Shown one piece after another: positions 1-11,555 of a stretch of 64,000 bases of DNA; within the stretch, counting starts at the first letter, position 1, and each line of letters starts with the position of its first letter. Both the position numbers and the translations under genes were made by a program. The notes beneath the pieces were generated by a model. That model saw only the letters and a program-made list of their open reading frames with translations, ran no database searches and was not told the DNA's origin. Source of the stretch: Isoetes taiwanensis (taxonomy: Eukaryota > Streptophyta > Lycopodiopsida > Isoetales > Isoetaceae); contig JAJEKV010000060.1 in assembly GCA_021234155.1 (NCBI GenBank), positions 6,346,323 to 6,410,322 on the forward strand, given 5' to 3'.

Positions 1-2395
1 GATACGGATCGGGTACCGGCTTGCGGGGCCACCACACGATACCGCGCCCATCGAAGGACACAAAGGCGCGGTACCTTGCCGTGCATCGGGGAGATGTTCG
101 GCCTGCTGGACACTCATCCTCGAACCTTTTGGCTAGAGTGCTTGAAGGCCAACCCACCCTCTGAGGGGACATCACACCCGGGCGGTGGGAGCGGTACTTG
201 CGGCAACTCTATGACCCGCCCGAGGGGGCAGCAGACGCCCATACCCCCTGGGGATGGCCCCATTGGTTCGTGGACGAGGATGTTGAGGAGGGCACTGCGG
301 TGGCTAATGGGAAGGCGGTGACCTCGATGGTATGCGGGCCGAGTTACTCAAATGGGCGGGGGCAACGTGCTTGTGCGGTCCCTCACTACTACATTCAGCG
401 AGCATTGCGGGAAGGTCTCCCCCGACAATGGACCACAAGCGGGGTTGTTCCCATTCACAAAGGCGGGCGACCCACCTTTGTCCGGCCAATTACGGACGAT
501 CATGGTCGATTCGAGATTTGCCAAACTGTTGGGCTGGCATTCTCGGCGGCGATTGACGGGCGGCGGCCGGATGATGCGAGCCCTCACACGGGCGGGCTTT
601 AGACCCCGCCACTCAGCGATTGACCATATCTTTACACTGCGGGCGATTGAAGGCAGTACCGGAATCATCGGCCGCGACTTGTATTCTTTGCTTTGTGGAC
701 TTAGCGAAGGCTTTTGATCTGAGTTCCCGGGGAAAAGGCGTAGGCTAGAGCTGCGTCAAGCGGGGCTCCGCTTGTCTGCGAATGCCATATCTGAGGTTGT
801 ATGAGAGTTGTTTTGGCGGGGATCGGCCGGGCCAAGCATTCACCCGGTAGTATCGGTCCGGCGGGGGTTGCCCCCTCGCCAACACTTTTGGCCTCTACAT
901 TGTCGGTTAGAGCCCGGCTTCGCGAGCATGGGGGATGGCATACTGCTTTTGCACGGGTCATCCGCCCGGCTCATCTATGCGGACGATGTTGGCCTGTGGC
1001 CCACACCCCGAAGCTATGCAGTCTCACTGGATGCCCTAGACACATTTTGTCGCTACAGACATGCTGGCGTCAATCGGCCAAGACCGGGGTGGTTCTCATA
1101 TCCTCTTCCGTCACCCCATGCCTCCCACACTTTCGCATATCGGGGGACGGCGTGGACGTCACGCCCACCTACAAGTACCTAGGGGGTGGAGTTCCCCTCC
1201 TCACTCTGTTTGGGGGCGTCTATCCGCTTGCGGGTGCCCAGGCTGGAAAGCGCTTTATGCCATGCGGAACAAGCGATCTGGCGAGCTCTATGATTGGGGC
1301 CATCGGTCACATCTGTTTAGGGCGGGTGAGCACTGTCATACATGCGGGTCGAGGTTTGGGGCCCGGTCATCTCTTTGGCGACTGGAATGACTTGGAGGCG
1401 GTGCAAAAGGCATTTTTTTGGCACGGGCACTTGGGGTGAAACATTCATTCCCCTATCGGATTCTGCTGCGAAACGGATTCTTGCCGCTTCGGGCAGCCCT
1501 TGATAGACACATCGTCTATTTTTGAAAGTGGTTACTATGGGTGATGCTTTCGGCTCTGCGACCGGCTTGCTTGTGGCCATGGGTCCGCGGCTTAGGCCTG
1601 TTGGAGGGGTAAGAGAGATCGGTGGTTCGCCCGGATGGAGCGTGCGAGGAACGCACAGCGTCTGGTGGGGCACGGGACCCGTCGTGGCGACTGCGGGGAG
1701 TACCTAGGCAGCTTGTTTCCTTGGCAAGCTCACGGGACCCCGGCTCTAGAGCAGGTCAAAATGGCCCATTACAAAGGAGCACATCAACCCCGTGTTAGCC
1801 CGGGGCCCACAGCTCTACCTGCGTTCCTACCGCCCACGAGAAAAAAGCCCGGACTCATTGCCTCCATTCCATACAGTGCCCACCATCTTAGCATCGAGGC
1901 GGGCGGGTGGATTGGGGAGCCCCGCCGGGGACGAGCTCTGTCGGTCTTTGTCAAGCGGGTGCCATTGAGGATGAGTCTCACAATTTCGAGTTGCCCGGCG
2001 TTGATCGGATCCGGGCGAATCACGCCCCCTTAGTGCGGCGAACTTGCCCTTGCATTTCTTTGATGAACACCGTCGAAGACGTGCCCTCGGGTCATTACAT
2101 TCGTGAGAATCTTGGACTGCGAGGTCACCTTTGCCCCGCCTGGCTGCCCGCTAATTAGGCACTACGGGTGTGGTGCATGACTGTATATATTTGGGTGTTT
2201 CTGCATTTTATATGTTAGGGCGGTTTCGTCACAGACGGGATTCTTCGCCACGGTTTTTCCCTCGAAAACCCGCCGGGCGGGTTTTTAACCTGAGGCGGTA
2301 ATCCAAGCTTCTTTGCGTTTTTGTATTGGGTCCCATAGACCGATTGGTCTCCGTGGACGATAAAAGTACCTTCCTTCCTTCCTTCCTCCAAGCCA
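1..2395 (+). mobile_element. Degenerate LINE (non-LTR retrotransposon), 5'-truncated by window edge
   Basis: A GC-rich relic of a LINE reverse transcriptase broken into several frames. Recognisable pieces in order: GVVPIHKGG near 435 (N-terminal RT block), GFRPRHSAIDHIFTLRA near 590-650, LYSLLCGLSEGF near 680-715 (the block that normally ends in KAFD), YADD at 976-987 (catalytic block) and YKYLG near 1170. A C-terminal zinc-knuckle-like stretch (GLCQAGAIEDESH) is near 1935-1985. The 3' UTR ends in the family tail at about 2228-2395. The same family occurs on the minus strand near 34.5-35.2 kb and 51.9-53.3 kb, which share the WKALYAM and zinc-knuckle stretches. Frameshifts make it inactive. 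Order of blocks and family identity are clear; exact ends are not. Confidence 0.85.
2228..2395 (+). repeat. LINE 3' UTR: hairpin plus terminal tail
   Basis: Contains a GC-rich inverted repeat (AAAACCCGCC / GGGCGGGTTTT near 2263-2286), then a conserved 3' block (CCCATAGACC, TGGTCTCCGTGGACGATAAA) and a short (TTCC)n tail instead of poly(A). The 3' block recurs at about 18750-18800 and 27354-27400 (+), and at 34613-34660 and 35350-35405 (-). It is probably the RT-recognition end of this LINE family. Confidence 0.8.
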
Positions 2396-2443
2396 CTATT
2401 CTAGCCAACAATTATAACAACCACCTCTTTAAATTGTTACTAA

Positions 2444-2471
2444 GCCCGGCAACGCCGGGCACCATAACTAG
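2444..2471 (+). mobile_element. Helitron 3' terminus
   Basis: A perfect 7-bp-arm GC hairpin (GCCCGGC aac GCCGGGC, 2444-2460) is followed by 7 bases and CTAG (2468-2471), then T. This is the diagnostic Helitron 3' end (hairpin, then CTRR before a host T). It falls exactly at the left limit of homology between the two segmental copies; copy B reads ACAA|TTTGC there, the empty A|T site. The 5' end (TC) was not found and may lie outside the window, in which case the LINE sits within this Helitron. Confidence 0.75.
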
Positions 2472-4476
2472 TTTGCATAAAGGTAAGACTATCTTCATCC
2501 CTTGCACTATCATCAGGAATAAGGGACTTATAAATACATTTAAGATTTTTAATATCCAAGTTATTGTTGTAAGACTTTGAGTTGGTAAGCTACCTCCTTA
2601 TAATTTACGTTTGTTATGTTTCTAAATGCTGAAAGTTATTATGACATCAACCGAGCTAATTGATATTTTGGTAGTATTTGGTTGCATGCATACTAATTGT
2701 TTTGATAAAATTATCCTTTTGGTATGACAGAAAAAATATCACTCAAAAATGGTTTAACAACCTCCTATGTTTTAATAGGCATGACACAGTATGGGAAAGA
2801 CATGGTTTGGTGCACATGGTTATGCTTCTTTTGCATGCATCATGAACTTTGCCAATGAAGCTAGAATGTTATGTAGACTCATCGTTCAAAGTCCAAGATT
2901 TGCAAGTAACATTCCATTGGACCTCCTATATCGTTAGTTTTTTATTCTACAGAGGCATCATCTTGTCCGTTCAGAAGCCATACTTTGTCAATGCTATGAG
3001 CTGGTTCAAATATTAACATTAACATGGTTTTATCCTCAGCTGTTCTTAGTTGCGGTCGTCCAATCACATGATTCTATTCTTCTCTTTTTTAGTGATCACA
3101 TATGCTCTTAAATTAAGCGTGCTCCTAGATAGCATATTAGTTGTTTATGCGGTTTTTTAACAGAGGAATAACCACAAGAATTCCAAAATTTGAATGCAAC
3201 AATGCCACCCAACTTTTATATTATAGAGGAAAGAAAACTAGTTCAACGTTCCTAGTTTGCCAGTGACTCGTTTCTAAGTACTGCTGCTTTCATCTATACA
3301 TAATATACACCTATGAGCAACATGTTAGGACAACCAACATAGATGCTTGCCATAAGAGTGTTTGTCATTGTATTTTTTTCCCAGTGGGTGAAACATTTCC
3401 CCATGGGTGAAACATGTAGAGGAGTAAAATTAAACTAAAGTGAATGCTTAAAACAAAAATGACTCTAAGAAAAAAAAAAAACGTGTGAAAAGCCAATGGA
3501 TACAAGAACCATGCTCTCCATATGAGAAGAAGATGCACTTTGCATAGGGAAATTTTGATGTAATGCTCTTAAATTCAATTCAAACAAAAAGAGATAACGT
3601 AAAGTACATGAAGGAATTTTCACTTGATGTCATTCAAGTACATTATGTATAATGTCAAAAACCTTTACACAAGTGTGGCTCTTACAAAGTGACAAACCTA
3701 AATATGGTTGACCAAAGATGTGACCTCCACTACATGTTATTTGAAACTTTATGTATTGAAACCTCTCGTCTATTCTCTCCATTTTAACAAATGTAACATA
3801 AATGGAAACAAACTTCATGTCTTCCGGCCTACAAGGACAAACTAATTCACCCTGAATGGCTTGTATGATGTTTTCTTCGGCCCTATGAGATGAATAGAAT
3901 TCTCATGTGGAGTGGTGTCTTTGAAAGTATTATTATTGAATAGAAAATGAAAGATAATCTCAAGATGAATGGTGGTATTCACATCTTTGTATGTACAATA
4001 GTGAGCTACAACTAGCTCATCAAAGAATATAGAAAGTCAATAACATTGGGGAAAGAAATAATACTTCTCCAAGAGTCCCCTTAAGCAAAAGGGAAAAAAT
4101 CATGTAACAAATAAAAATCTTGGAACATGTCTAAACTGAACAATATACATGTCTTAAACAGAAAATTTTTCTTTGGATCAAGGAACCCATGTCAGCAAAC
4201 CTTTCCAAGAAGAGGAAATTTGTCATTTACAATGGGAATAGCTTGCCATTCGCCATTTAATCTTTGGAGTTTGAAGAGCACATGGGGCACAGCAGCGTTG
4301 GAAATTGAAGGCTGCAAGCCATGCAAGACCTTAAAAACCATGCAAAATAAAGTAAAAAAAAAAATAGACCTTCAAGAACAAGTCTATATTTTCTATAGCC
4401 TTGCAAAATGAAAGTCAAAAAAAATTTTGCCATGCAACAAAAAGTCTACTTTTGACATAGCCCTGTCCTATGATGT
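2472..4476. other. Non-coding flank of kinase gene, copy A
   Basis: AT-rich sequence with no convincing gene. It matches 19585-21050 of copy B closely. From 3858 on, it contains the upstream member of a tandem repeat that includes the 3' end of the kinase gene. Confidence 0.6.
3858..4300. repeat. Tandem direct repeat unit 1 (includes kinase 3' end)
   Basis: About 440 bp repeated at 4477-4920. The unit starts in intergenic sequence and runs into the last codons of the kinase gene, so 4193-4300 is a detached duplicate of the kinase 3' end. Copy B has this sequence only once (about 21050-21480), so the tandem event is specific to copy A or was lost in B. Confidence 0.85.
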
Positions 4477-4920
4477 TGTATGATGCTTTCCTCAGCCCTA
4501 TGAGATGAATGGAATTCTCATGTGGAGTGGCGTCTTTGAAAGTATTATTATTGAATAGAAAACGAAAGATGATCTCAAGATGAATGGTGGTATTCACATC
4601 TTTGTATGTACAATAGTGAGCTACAACTAGCTCATCAAAGAATATAGAAAGTCAATAACATTGGAGAAAGAAATAATACTTCTCCAAGAGTCCCCTTAAG
4701 CAAAAGGGAAAAAATCCTGTACAAATAAAAATCTTAACATGTCTGAACATGTCTTGAACATGTCTTGAAGATGTCTTAAACAGAAATTTTTTCTCTGGAT
4801 CAAGGAACCCATGTCAGCAAACCTTTCCAAGAAGAGGAAATTTGTCATTTACAATGGGAATAGCTTGCCATTCGCCATTTAATCTTTGGAGTTTAACGCG
4901 CACATGGGGCACAGCTAACT
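4477..4920. repeat. Tandem direct repeat unit 2
   Basis: Second unit of the tandem repeat with 3858-4300. It contains the functional 3' end of the kinase CDS from 4814. Confidence 0.85.
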
Positions 4921-5836
4921 CTTGATTTTGTTCTTGACGTTGACGCTTGTTCCTGCAATTTCGTTTGCTGCCCACTGATTTCATTTGCTTCAACACCCAG
5001 GGATGGCATAAAATATGCTGCAACGATATTCTTTTTTCTGGATTAGCCTGCAACATGGCCAGAACAACATCTTTTGCTTCGGATGATACATGCGCAGGGA
5101 AATTTAAATGGGAAACTGTCAGATCCTCCCCATTAACCAGCCTGCGCTCAACTTCTGAGCATTTGAGTTTCGGAAATGCATCCCAGCCTGTAAGTGCCTC
5201 ATAAAGAATAATCCCCAACCCCCAAATATCAACCTCCTTGGAATATCTCCGACCCACAACCTCTGGGGCCAAATATCTTTGAGTTCCTAGCACTTCAGAA
5301 AAATATGGAGTATCTAAAGCACTAAAGCAAGCAGAAAGACCGAAATCGCACACTTTTACATCGTAGGGTTTTCCACCCGAGCTTATCAGAATATTTGCAG
5401 GCTTCAGATCACGATGCACAACTCCATTTGCGTGCAAATCCTGTAACGTCTTTGCCAGATTTTGAATAAGAAGAGCGCATTCTGGCTCCGAGAGCTTACC
5501 TTTTTTCTCAATTCTGTCTGCCAGGCTGCATTCGCAGAGCTCCATAATAAAATGCCAATAATCATTGTCGTTGATCACCTCTTCTAGATGCACAACGCCA
5601 GGGCAGCTGGCTAATTTTTGCATGATTTCCATCTCTGTTCTGGCATATTTGTTCTTGGAGGTGCTTTTGCAAGCAAATTTCTTATCGTCCTCCACTCTTT
5701 TGCATTGGAAAACAATAGCTTGCCCACCTTCGCCGATCTGTTTGAGCAGATCATAGTCTTCCAGCAGCTCGGGAAATTTGCTGGAGTATACAACGTTCAG
5801 ATCCTTCGTCGTCTTCATCTCTAAACCCTTCTCCAT
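4814..5836 (-). CDS. Serine/threonine protein kinase, PEPRK/CDPK-like catalytic domain
   Basis: An uninterrupted 340-codon reading frame from ATG at 5834-5836 (MEKGLEMKTTK). The frame stays open upstream, but only a TTG is available there. Kinase subdomains are visible in order: glycine loop GEGGQA (third Gly replaced by Ala), catalytic Lys in FACKS, HRDLKPAN, DFG and LAPE, followed by the DIWGLGIILYEALTG helix. The C-terminal tail is basic, then ends PLLGKVC. No EF-hands follow, so it resembles PEP-carboxylase-kinase-related or CDPK-related kinases rather than a true CDPK. It phosphorylates Ser/Thr of unknown targets. All catalytic residues are present and there is no frameshift, unlike its duplicate at 21376-22375. 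Confidence 0.85.
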   Translation of the reverse strand: MEKGLEMKTTKDLNVVYSSKFPELLEDYDLLKQIGEGGQAIVFQCKRVEDDKKFACKSTSKNKYARTEMEIMQKLASCPGVVHLEEVINDNDYWHFIMELCECSLADRIEKKGKLSEPECALLIQNLAKTLQDLHANGVVHRDLKPANILISSGGKPYDVKVCDFGLSACFSALDTPYFSEVLGTQRYLAPEVVGRRYSKEVDIWGLGIILYEALTGWDAFPKLKCSEVERRLVNGEDLTVSHLNFPAHVSSEAKDVVLAMLQANPEKRISLQHILCHPWVLKQMKSVGSKRNCRNKRQRQEQNQELAVPHVRVKLQRLNGEWQAIPIVNDKFPLLGKVC

Positions 5837-6046
5837 CTCTAAACCCTGCAATTGTACGCAAATGCACAGAATGCAAAGCTTCAACCCTTTTAACCCTTTT
5901 TAAGGCCCGCGTTTTCCATGACAATGGGAAAACTCCTGATTTTAGGTTGCGTGTTTTGCTCTGATATTTTTAGCTTTTCCAATTGTAGTAACAGATTTTT
6001 CGCGAACTTGTCATCAGCTAAGTTGGCGGACGAACAATTTCAATAT

Positions 6047-6460
6047 GTAACATGTAAATAAACAATTGAACAAACCTTTATCAGCAGACTAACATGTTGA
6101 GGAGTACTAGCCCAGATAGATGCTCGTGCAACGCTAGTAGTGCTGGAATAATGTCTTCAACTGCACCTTTCTAAAACGGTTGCACTTTGCTGCAAGTAAA
6201 TTTGATAGTGGAATTTCCAATAGCTTGATCATTGTGTTCTATCCAAACATTAGCATTTCAAGAGCTTGAAGCCTCAGATACATCCCCCATTACAAGAGAC
6301 AAGTCTAAACATGTAAAACGTAACCTAACAAAATGCTTGTTAACATGTTCAACAAACTAAGACATAGCTCTCTGGATGCAGATAATTGGCAATCTGGAAT
6401 CATTAACCAATGGGCAGACACAGGCATGCAATTTAAGTTCTGGATACCATGCCACTTAGA
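6047..6460. repeat. Internal ~430-bp repeat R, copy A unit 1
   Basis: Begins near CATGTAAATAAACAATTG and ends near CTGGATACC. Related units lie at about 8578-9060 and, in copy B, 22587-23020 and 23829-24310. No coding potential was recognised. Confidence 0.8.
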
Positions 6461-6544
6461 CGAAATTGTTGGCTTAGGCAAACATTTGACCCTTTTGGTG
6501 ACACGAGCGAACAACACAACTACATTGCATACATGATTTCTCTC

Positions 6545-6930
6545 TGAATTTCTGCTTCCAACAGATATTTGCTCAACTTCTTTGCATAACCTACCAATTG
6601 CAATTGGGAGAGCAATGGTCTTTCCCAATCCCATTTCATCTCCTATAATACCTCCTCTCCACTCTTTTGCATTCGAAAACAATTGCATGCAGAGAGGCTA
6701 TGATTCGGATGGTCTTTCCCAATCCCATTTCATCTCCCATAATACCTCCTGTCCACTCTCTTGCATTGGAAAACAATTGCTTGCCCACCTTCGCCAATCT
6801 GTTTCAGGTCCTTCAGCAGGTTGGCAAATTTGCTGGAGTACAAAATGTTCAGATCCGTCATCTTCTCATCTCTAATCCCTTGCAATATTGGTCATGCAAA
6901 TGCACACAGAATGCCAATGCAAAATTTAAC
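6545..6930 (-). pseudogene. Mosaic pseudogene: kinase 5' end joined to SNF2 helicase motif I (duplicated)
   Basis: On the minus strand, 6930 to about 6760 is a diverged copy of the first ~50 codons of the neighbouring kinase (YSSKF, GEGGQAIVFQCKRV). It runs directly into a different frame encoding a SNF2-family Walker A block (GGIMGDEMGLGKTI). A second kinase-like snippet and a second Walker A block (GGIIGDEMGLGKTI) follow. No continuous frame joins them and no rest of a helicase follows. The sequence around motif I resembles RAD5/RAD16-type SNF2 proteins. Copy B has the same mosaic at 23105-23500, so it predates the segmental duplication. Confidence 0.6.
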
Positions 6931-6993
6931 CTTTTGGAATAACCTTTTAAACAATATGAGAAGCCTGATCAAGGCAATCTAAAAGTCAGCTGT

Positions 6994-8285
6994 ATGCATT
7001 TGACAAATTACTCTTTGAACAAATATAGCCCTAAGTTTCAGTTCAATGAAAGCATAGAAGAAGTAGATAGAGGTAGTAAATGGACTCTAAGTGCTCTTCT
7101 AAGAGCCTTGGCAGCTAAAGGTGTTGATGTCAAACGGGTTGAGAAGGACATCAAGCAAATGGTTGTGCTCACTATAGTTGCCATTGCTCCACTTCTTGTC
7201 CATAACTATAGAAGTTGTCTTATTGAAGATGACAATAAACGTTCATGATTTCAGTTGCTTGGTCTAGATGTTATGCTTGATGATGATTGCAAACCTTGTC
7301 TCTTGGAGGTATAAAGATATATAGTCTATAAATATGTGTAACTTCATAAAAATTTTGAATTAAGAAAAACAAATAGATGCCTATCATAATAATATCAGGT
7401 GCAATAAAGCTGGAGTCCTGATTTATTGGAAGGGAGACCAGATTATGTTTTGATATATCCGGAGCAAGTGGCATACGAAGCTTTAGGCTTTGCTTCCTTT
7501 TTAATGGGCTTATAGAAATATAAGCTTAGTAGTTGTCCTATTAGTAGAAAACAGTAGCGATATCTCCATCTAAATGTTTTCTTACATGATGTAAAGGGTA
7601 AATCACTCTCCATCGTTTTTCATTGACATGCCTTTGGACTGTATGGTAAAGGAAGCTCTGATCAGAATATTGATCCATCTGAAGTCTCAATGTCAAGACT
7701 GGCGCATCGTAGAAATGCAAAAAATCGTATTATATAACACGGAAATTGTGGAAAGTGGGAACCTCCTGGGATGTGGAAAAGTCGCAGCCCAACAGAATCC
7801 AGAAGGAACCCAAGCATGTAGTGGAAGTAAGCTGGGAAATTTCGGAAATTTTAAAAAGATTTATCCATCTGATGATCCAGACTTACAACACTTCTATAAG
7901 ACATGTCTTATTGGAGCAGCTGAAGCTTTTGCTGATTCTTTTGATATGAAAATAAAAAAGGATATAGCAAAAGTGCAGAAGGCAGGAGGATCTCGATGAA
8001 CAAACCATTGAGCAGAAGCAGCTTAAGGAAAAAAATGTGTTAAGGAGAAAGGCTAGAGAACTAGCCAAACGCATGGCAACAACTAAAAAGCAATCTTCAG
8101 ATCAAATAGGCTCCAATGTTGAGATGTATAACAGTGAGCAACAAAAGACTTATAACATTCCACATTCCAGTGGAACATTCCATTCGTTGGCTGTACAACA
8201 AGTAAAGCCTAGTGTTAATGAAGAACTTCTGCAGCATCAAACTACACGTGTATCTCCATCTCATACGTTGCGACATGACTCATGA
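6994..8285 (+). pseudogene. Tubulin-tyrosine-ligase-like (TTLL) gene fragment
   Basis: TTLL enzymes add glutamate, glycine or tyrosine to tubulin tails, mainly in axonemes. The 6994-7245 segment shows the family block HLTNYSLNK followed by SKWTLSALLRAL and MVVLTIVAIAPLL. A TGA (7246-7248) then stands where relatives usually have Cys or another sense codon. The frame resumes FQLLGLDVMLDDDCKPCLLE, the ATP-binding core of the family, and stops at a plausible GT splice donor near 7308. PLDCMVKEALI near 7631 matches the block that follows in TTLLs, and a charged C-terminal tail continues to about 8285. N-terminal exons are missing here, so this is probably a partial, inactivated gene. Copy B keeps only the first block. 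Confidence 0.7.
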
Positions 8286-8577
8286 GCACACAGTAACTTA
8301 TCCTATTCAAGCAACTGACACCTTTCTTATAACAAGAGGTAATATAAAAAACGTTATGGTACCAGTATCAAAATCTCCAATCTCTCATAGAACTGAAGGG
8401 GAGACAATCTATGCGCAGTGCACAACTTTGCTACCTTCAAGTCTTGAAAGAATAAAGGGCCGATTGCAGAAATAAAATAATTTACTACTTTTCCATCACA
8501 GGAGGACTAGCCCCTCCCTTATGTTTACAGATGGCATTACTCCAGGCATGAGATTTGTGCTTAACCTGGGAAGGACT

Positions 8578-9060
8578 TGTTAACATGCAAATAAACAATT
8601 GAACAAACCTTTATCAGCAGACTAACCTGTTGAGGAGTCCGCCGTAAATGCTCAACACCTAGTAGTGCTGGAATTATGTCTCCAAGTGCAGCTTTCTAAA
8701 CGGTTGCACTTTGCTGCAAGTAGATTTGATAGGATTCTCCATGCTCAATTGGCATTTCCAATAGCTTGATCATTGTGTTCTATCCATAAACATTAGCATT
8801 TCAAGAGCTCGAAGCCTTAGATACATTCTCCAGGACAAGAGACAAGTCTCGACATGTAAAACGTAACATTGAATTAAATTGAATTGAAATGAATGTAAAA
8901 CGTAACATAACAAAATGCTTGTTAAAATGTTCAACAAACTAAGACATAAAGGCCCTCTGGATGCAGATCATTGGCAATCTGGAATTATTAACCAATGGGC
9001 CAGACACAGGCATGCAATTTAAGTTCTGGATACCAGCTTTCGCATGCCACTTAGGCCAAT
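8578..9060. repeat. Internal repeat R, copy A unit 2
   Basis: Second copy of the 6047-6460 unit, slightly longer at its right end (adds CTTTCGCATGCCACTTAGG). Confidence 0.8.
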
Positions 9061-10640
9061 CACAATATGAGATCACTATGACCTTAATAAACCATAATCC
9101 AAAGCATGTTTATGCCTTGGAGTAACATAGAAGATAAAATCTACCTGGTTAGAGCAGCAACAGCTTTTAATGTTCAGATTTTGGAATGGATGCAAGATGT
9201 GCGCCAGGGCACCACGGGCTTGTTCAATTGAAACTGCCCCGGTGCGTGAAATCATTTCCAGTTTATCAAGCTGTCATGTTTTTGACAAAACATGGTGGAT
9301 GAACAAGATAGCACATAATATGTATCCATATTTCACCTACTCATTCTTATACTATGACTCAACTACATGACGATACACAGTTTCAATAGTTGGCTTATGT
9401 GCTTCAATAGTTAGTTTTTTGCTGAGATTCTGTGTCTCAGCTGTCACAGAGTAAATGACTTCTTAGCCTTACCAAAACCAGAACATCCGTGGTATACTTA
9501 ATTTGGCATGCCACAAAGGGCTCCTAACATAAGACGAGCAAGTACACTTTGCTATTATAGAAAGATCCAATATAGAATGGCAAAAGGAATGTTGTAGGCA
9601 CTAAAACCATGAATATGCCCTATGGCACAGGGCCCTCAATTGACAGACAACCCAACCTAAAAATAAGATCACAATAAGAATTAGAACCTTCTCTGCAGAC
9701 AACAACGAAATGTTTGGCTTCCCCTCTCCATGCAGCATCACAGCCTCTCTCCGCTGCAGTAGCAGCTTGTGCCTCTTGCTAAATCATGATTCAACAAAAG
9801 TAAAAGGAAGACGCTGCAGACAAGAACTAGGATAATGCAACTACCTAAGCTGCTATTTCTTCTGTAGTTTCTTTGACAACAAAATGCTGGCCAAGTGAGC
9901 CTATTTTGAGATATTTGGAAAAATCAGTAATTTGACCCATTAACTGGGGAGAACCCTAACGCACTGGTAAGAAATGTCGCCCTTGTTAAGTAAGCTCTTC
10001 AAAACGCTTTTAAAACTTGAGCTCATGTTATCAACATATTTCACAGGATCCTGCACAACACAATGCTCACGTGCAAAGAGAGAATCCCTAGCCAGAAAAC
10101 ATTCCTGAATGTGTATGCATGCTCATAATGTTTTCTCTTATTACTTATATACATTTTATTCATGATAAACGCTCTACACAACTTACAATAAAAGCTGCTG
10201 GTCCAAAACAGTGAACTTCTGAATATAAGCTTGTGATTGTAGTGTTTTTATCTGATCGCAACAGTGACATATCAAATGCGTTGGTAACCTGATCAAACTG
10301 TTGACTTGAAGGATTTAAGCATTCACATTAACAAGTCAACGAATTGAACCTTGATAACTAATATGGCAGTATGTATAAATACCTCTGGCATCAAATAGTT
10401 TTAGAGGTAAAAGTCGATTGCAGAAATAAAATAATTTACAAATTCAAGAACGGGAAGCAAAGACAGCAATGACAGATTTATTAACCAATGTTTCCACTCA
10501 ATCTGTTTATCTACTTTCCATCACAAGAGTACTAGCCCCTCCCCTATGTTTACAGATGGCATTACTCCAGGCATGAGATTTGTGCTCAACCTGGGAAGGA
10601 TAATTTCTAGGCAAGCTGCTGCATATAGTGGACCCTTTGG
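9060..10640 (-). other. Exon-like fragments of an unidentified gene, copy A
   Basis: Short conserved coding-like stretches on the minus strand separated by intron-like sequence: DPVKYVDNMSSSFKSVLKSL near 10000-10055 (preceded by an AG acceptor), AAWRGEAKHFVVVCRE near 9690-9740, and MISRTGAVSIEQARGALAHI near 9180-9260. The block PSQVKHKSHAWSNAICK occurs twice (8530-8580 and 10550-10600). All recur in copy B at 24400-25420. I do not recognise the gene. Confidence 0.35.
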
Positions 10641-10970
10641 TTTAGTTAGAGCAGGGAGAATAATTAACCTAAGTTCAGCAGACTGGAAAGTATAAAGCAC
10701 CTACAGAGATGGATAATTTCTGGAGGCAAAAATTGTTGAATGCAAAACTGAAAGCCTATTTCAAGGAAACGGTCTTGGCCTTTTGATAAATCAATATAGC
10801 TGACATTCCACTAGAATAAGTTGTGGGGGAGTGCAAGACGTGCCAAGAGGCAAATGGTAACTTATTATGCCGGCTAGGGAATGCCAAGAAGGACGTGCTT
10901 GGCCCAAACCTGAAGTCAAATTATTCCGGTGGTGTAACGTGCCACCCACAAATTCGTTCTCTGCTACACT

Positions 10971-10979
10971 GCTATATAA
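10971..10979 (+). promoter_or_regulatory. TATA box of the secreted-protein gene, copy A
   Basis: CTATATAAC lies 79 bases before the ATG at 11058, giving a plausible start of transcription near 11003 and a 5' UTR of about 55 bases. Copy B does not share this promoter. Confidence 0.55.
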
Positions 10980-11057
10980 CACCCACAACCTGCACACCAT
11001 TTTCATCTCATTTCTTTTCGATTTCCTCCTAATTTTCATAGCCTTTGCAGTTGAGAG

Positions 11058-11555
11058 ATGGCAGCACAAAAGCTTGTTTACTTCCTCCTTTTCGCAGCCC
11101 TTTTTGCATCAGTTTCTGCTTGGCGCCCTCCTCTTAAATACGACAAAGGAGAAGACCTTGACGATGACGAAGACCTGGTCGTCGTTGGCAAGGTTGTTTG
11201 CTTCAAGTTAACATCGTATGACTTTGTCCCCTTGTTTGGTAAGTTGCTATTCTGACCCCTTCTTTGTCGTACCATGTTTTCTTAACTGTTTTGTTGATGA
11301 GCAGGGATTACAGTCAAACTTAGTGGACCCTTTGGCTTCTCCAAGTCTGGCTCCACCAACCTCAAAGGTGAATTCAGGATAAGGGGTGGTTCCTACGAGA
11401 ATGCTCATCTCTACCGCCTCAAAGTTGAGGAGTTTACCTTGCCCTATGATTGCAGTGTGCTTGCAATTTCTAACCCTGGTTCCTTGACCATCCCTCTCGG
11501 TGTCAAGGATGAAAAGGCATTTGCTCAAGTTGCTCCATTTGTGTATACTGCATAG
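11058..11555 (+). CDS. Small secreted protein, Ole e 1-like (POE) family candidate, copy A
   Basis: Two exons: 11058-11238 and 11305-11555, with a 66-bp GT-AG intron in phase 1, joined into 143 aa. The protein starts with a clear signal peptide (hydrophobic FLLFAALFASVSA, cleavage before WRPP). An acidic stretch (EDLDDDEDL) follows, then VVGKVVCFK, PLFGITVKL, GEFRIRGG and PYDCSVLAISNPGS. That arrangement (V.G.V.C, then PL.G..V.L, then G.F.I, then a late Cys) fits pollen Ole e 1-like cell-wall proteins, though only two Cys are present outside the signal peptide. Likely extracellular; function unknown. Copy B (25970-26436) encodes nearly the same mature protein and conserves the frame across a codon indel, which suggests selection on both. 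Confidence 0.75.

Noticed and set aside
4947-5824. Plus-strand frames opposite the kinase
   Set aside because: Shadows of the kinase coding strand; the same frames recur in copy B only because the kinase is duplicated.
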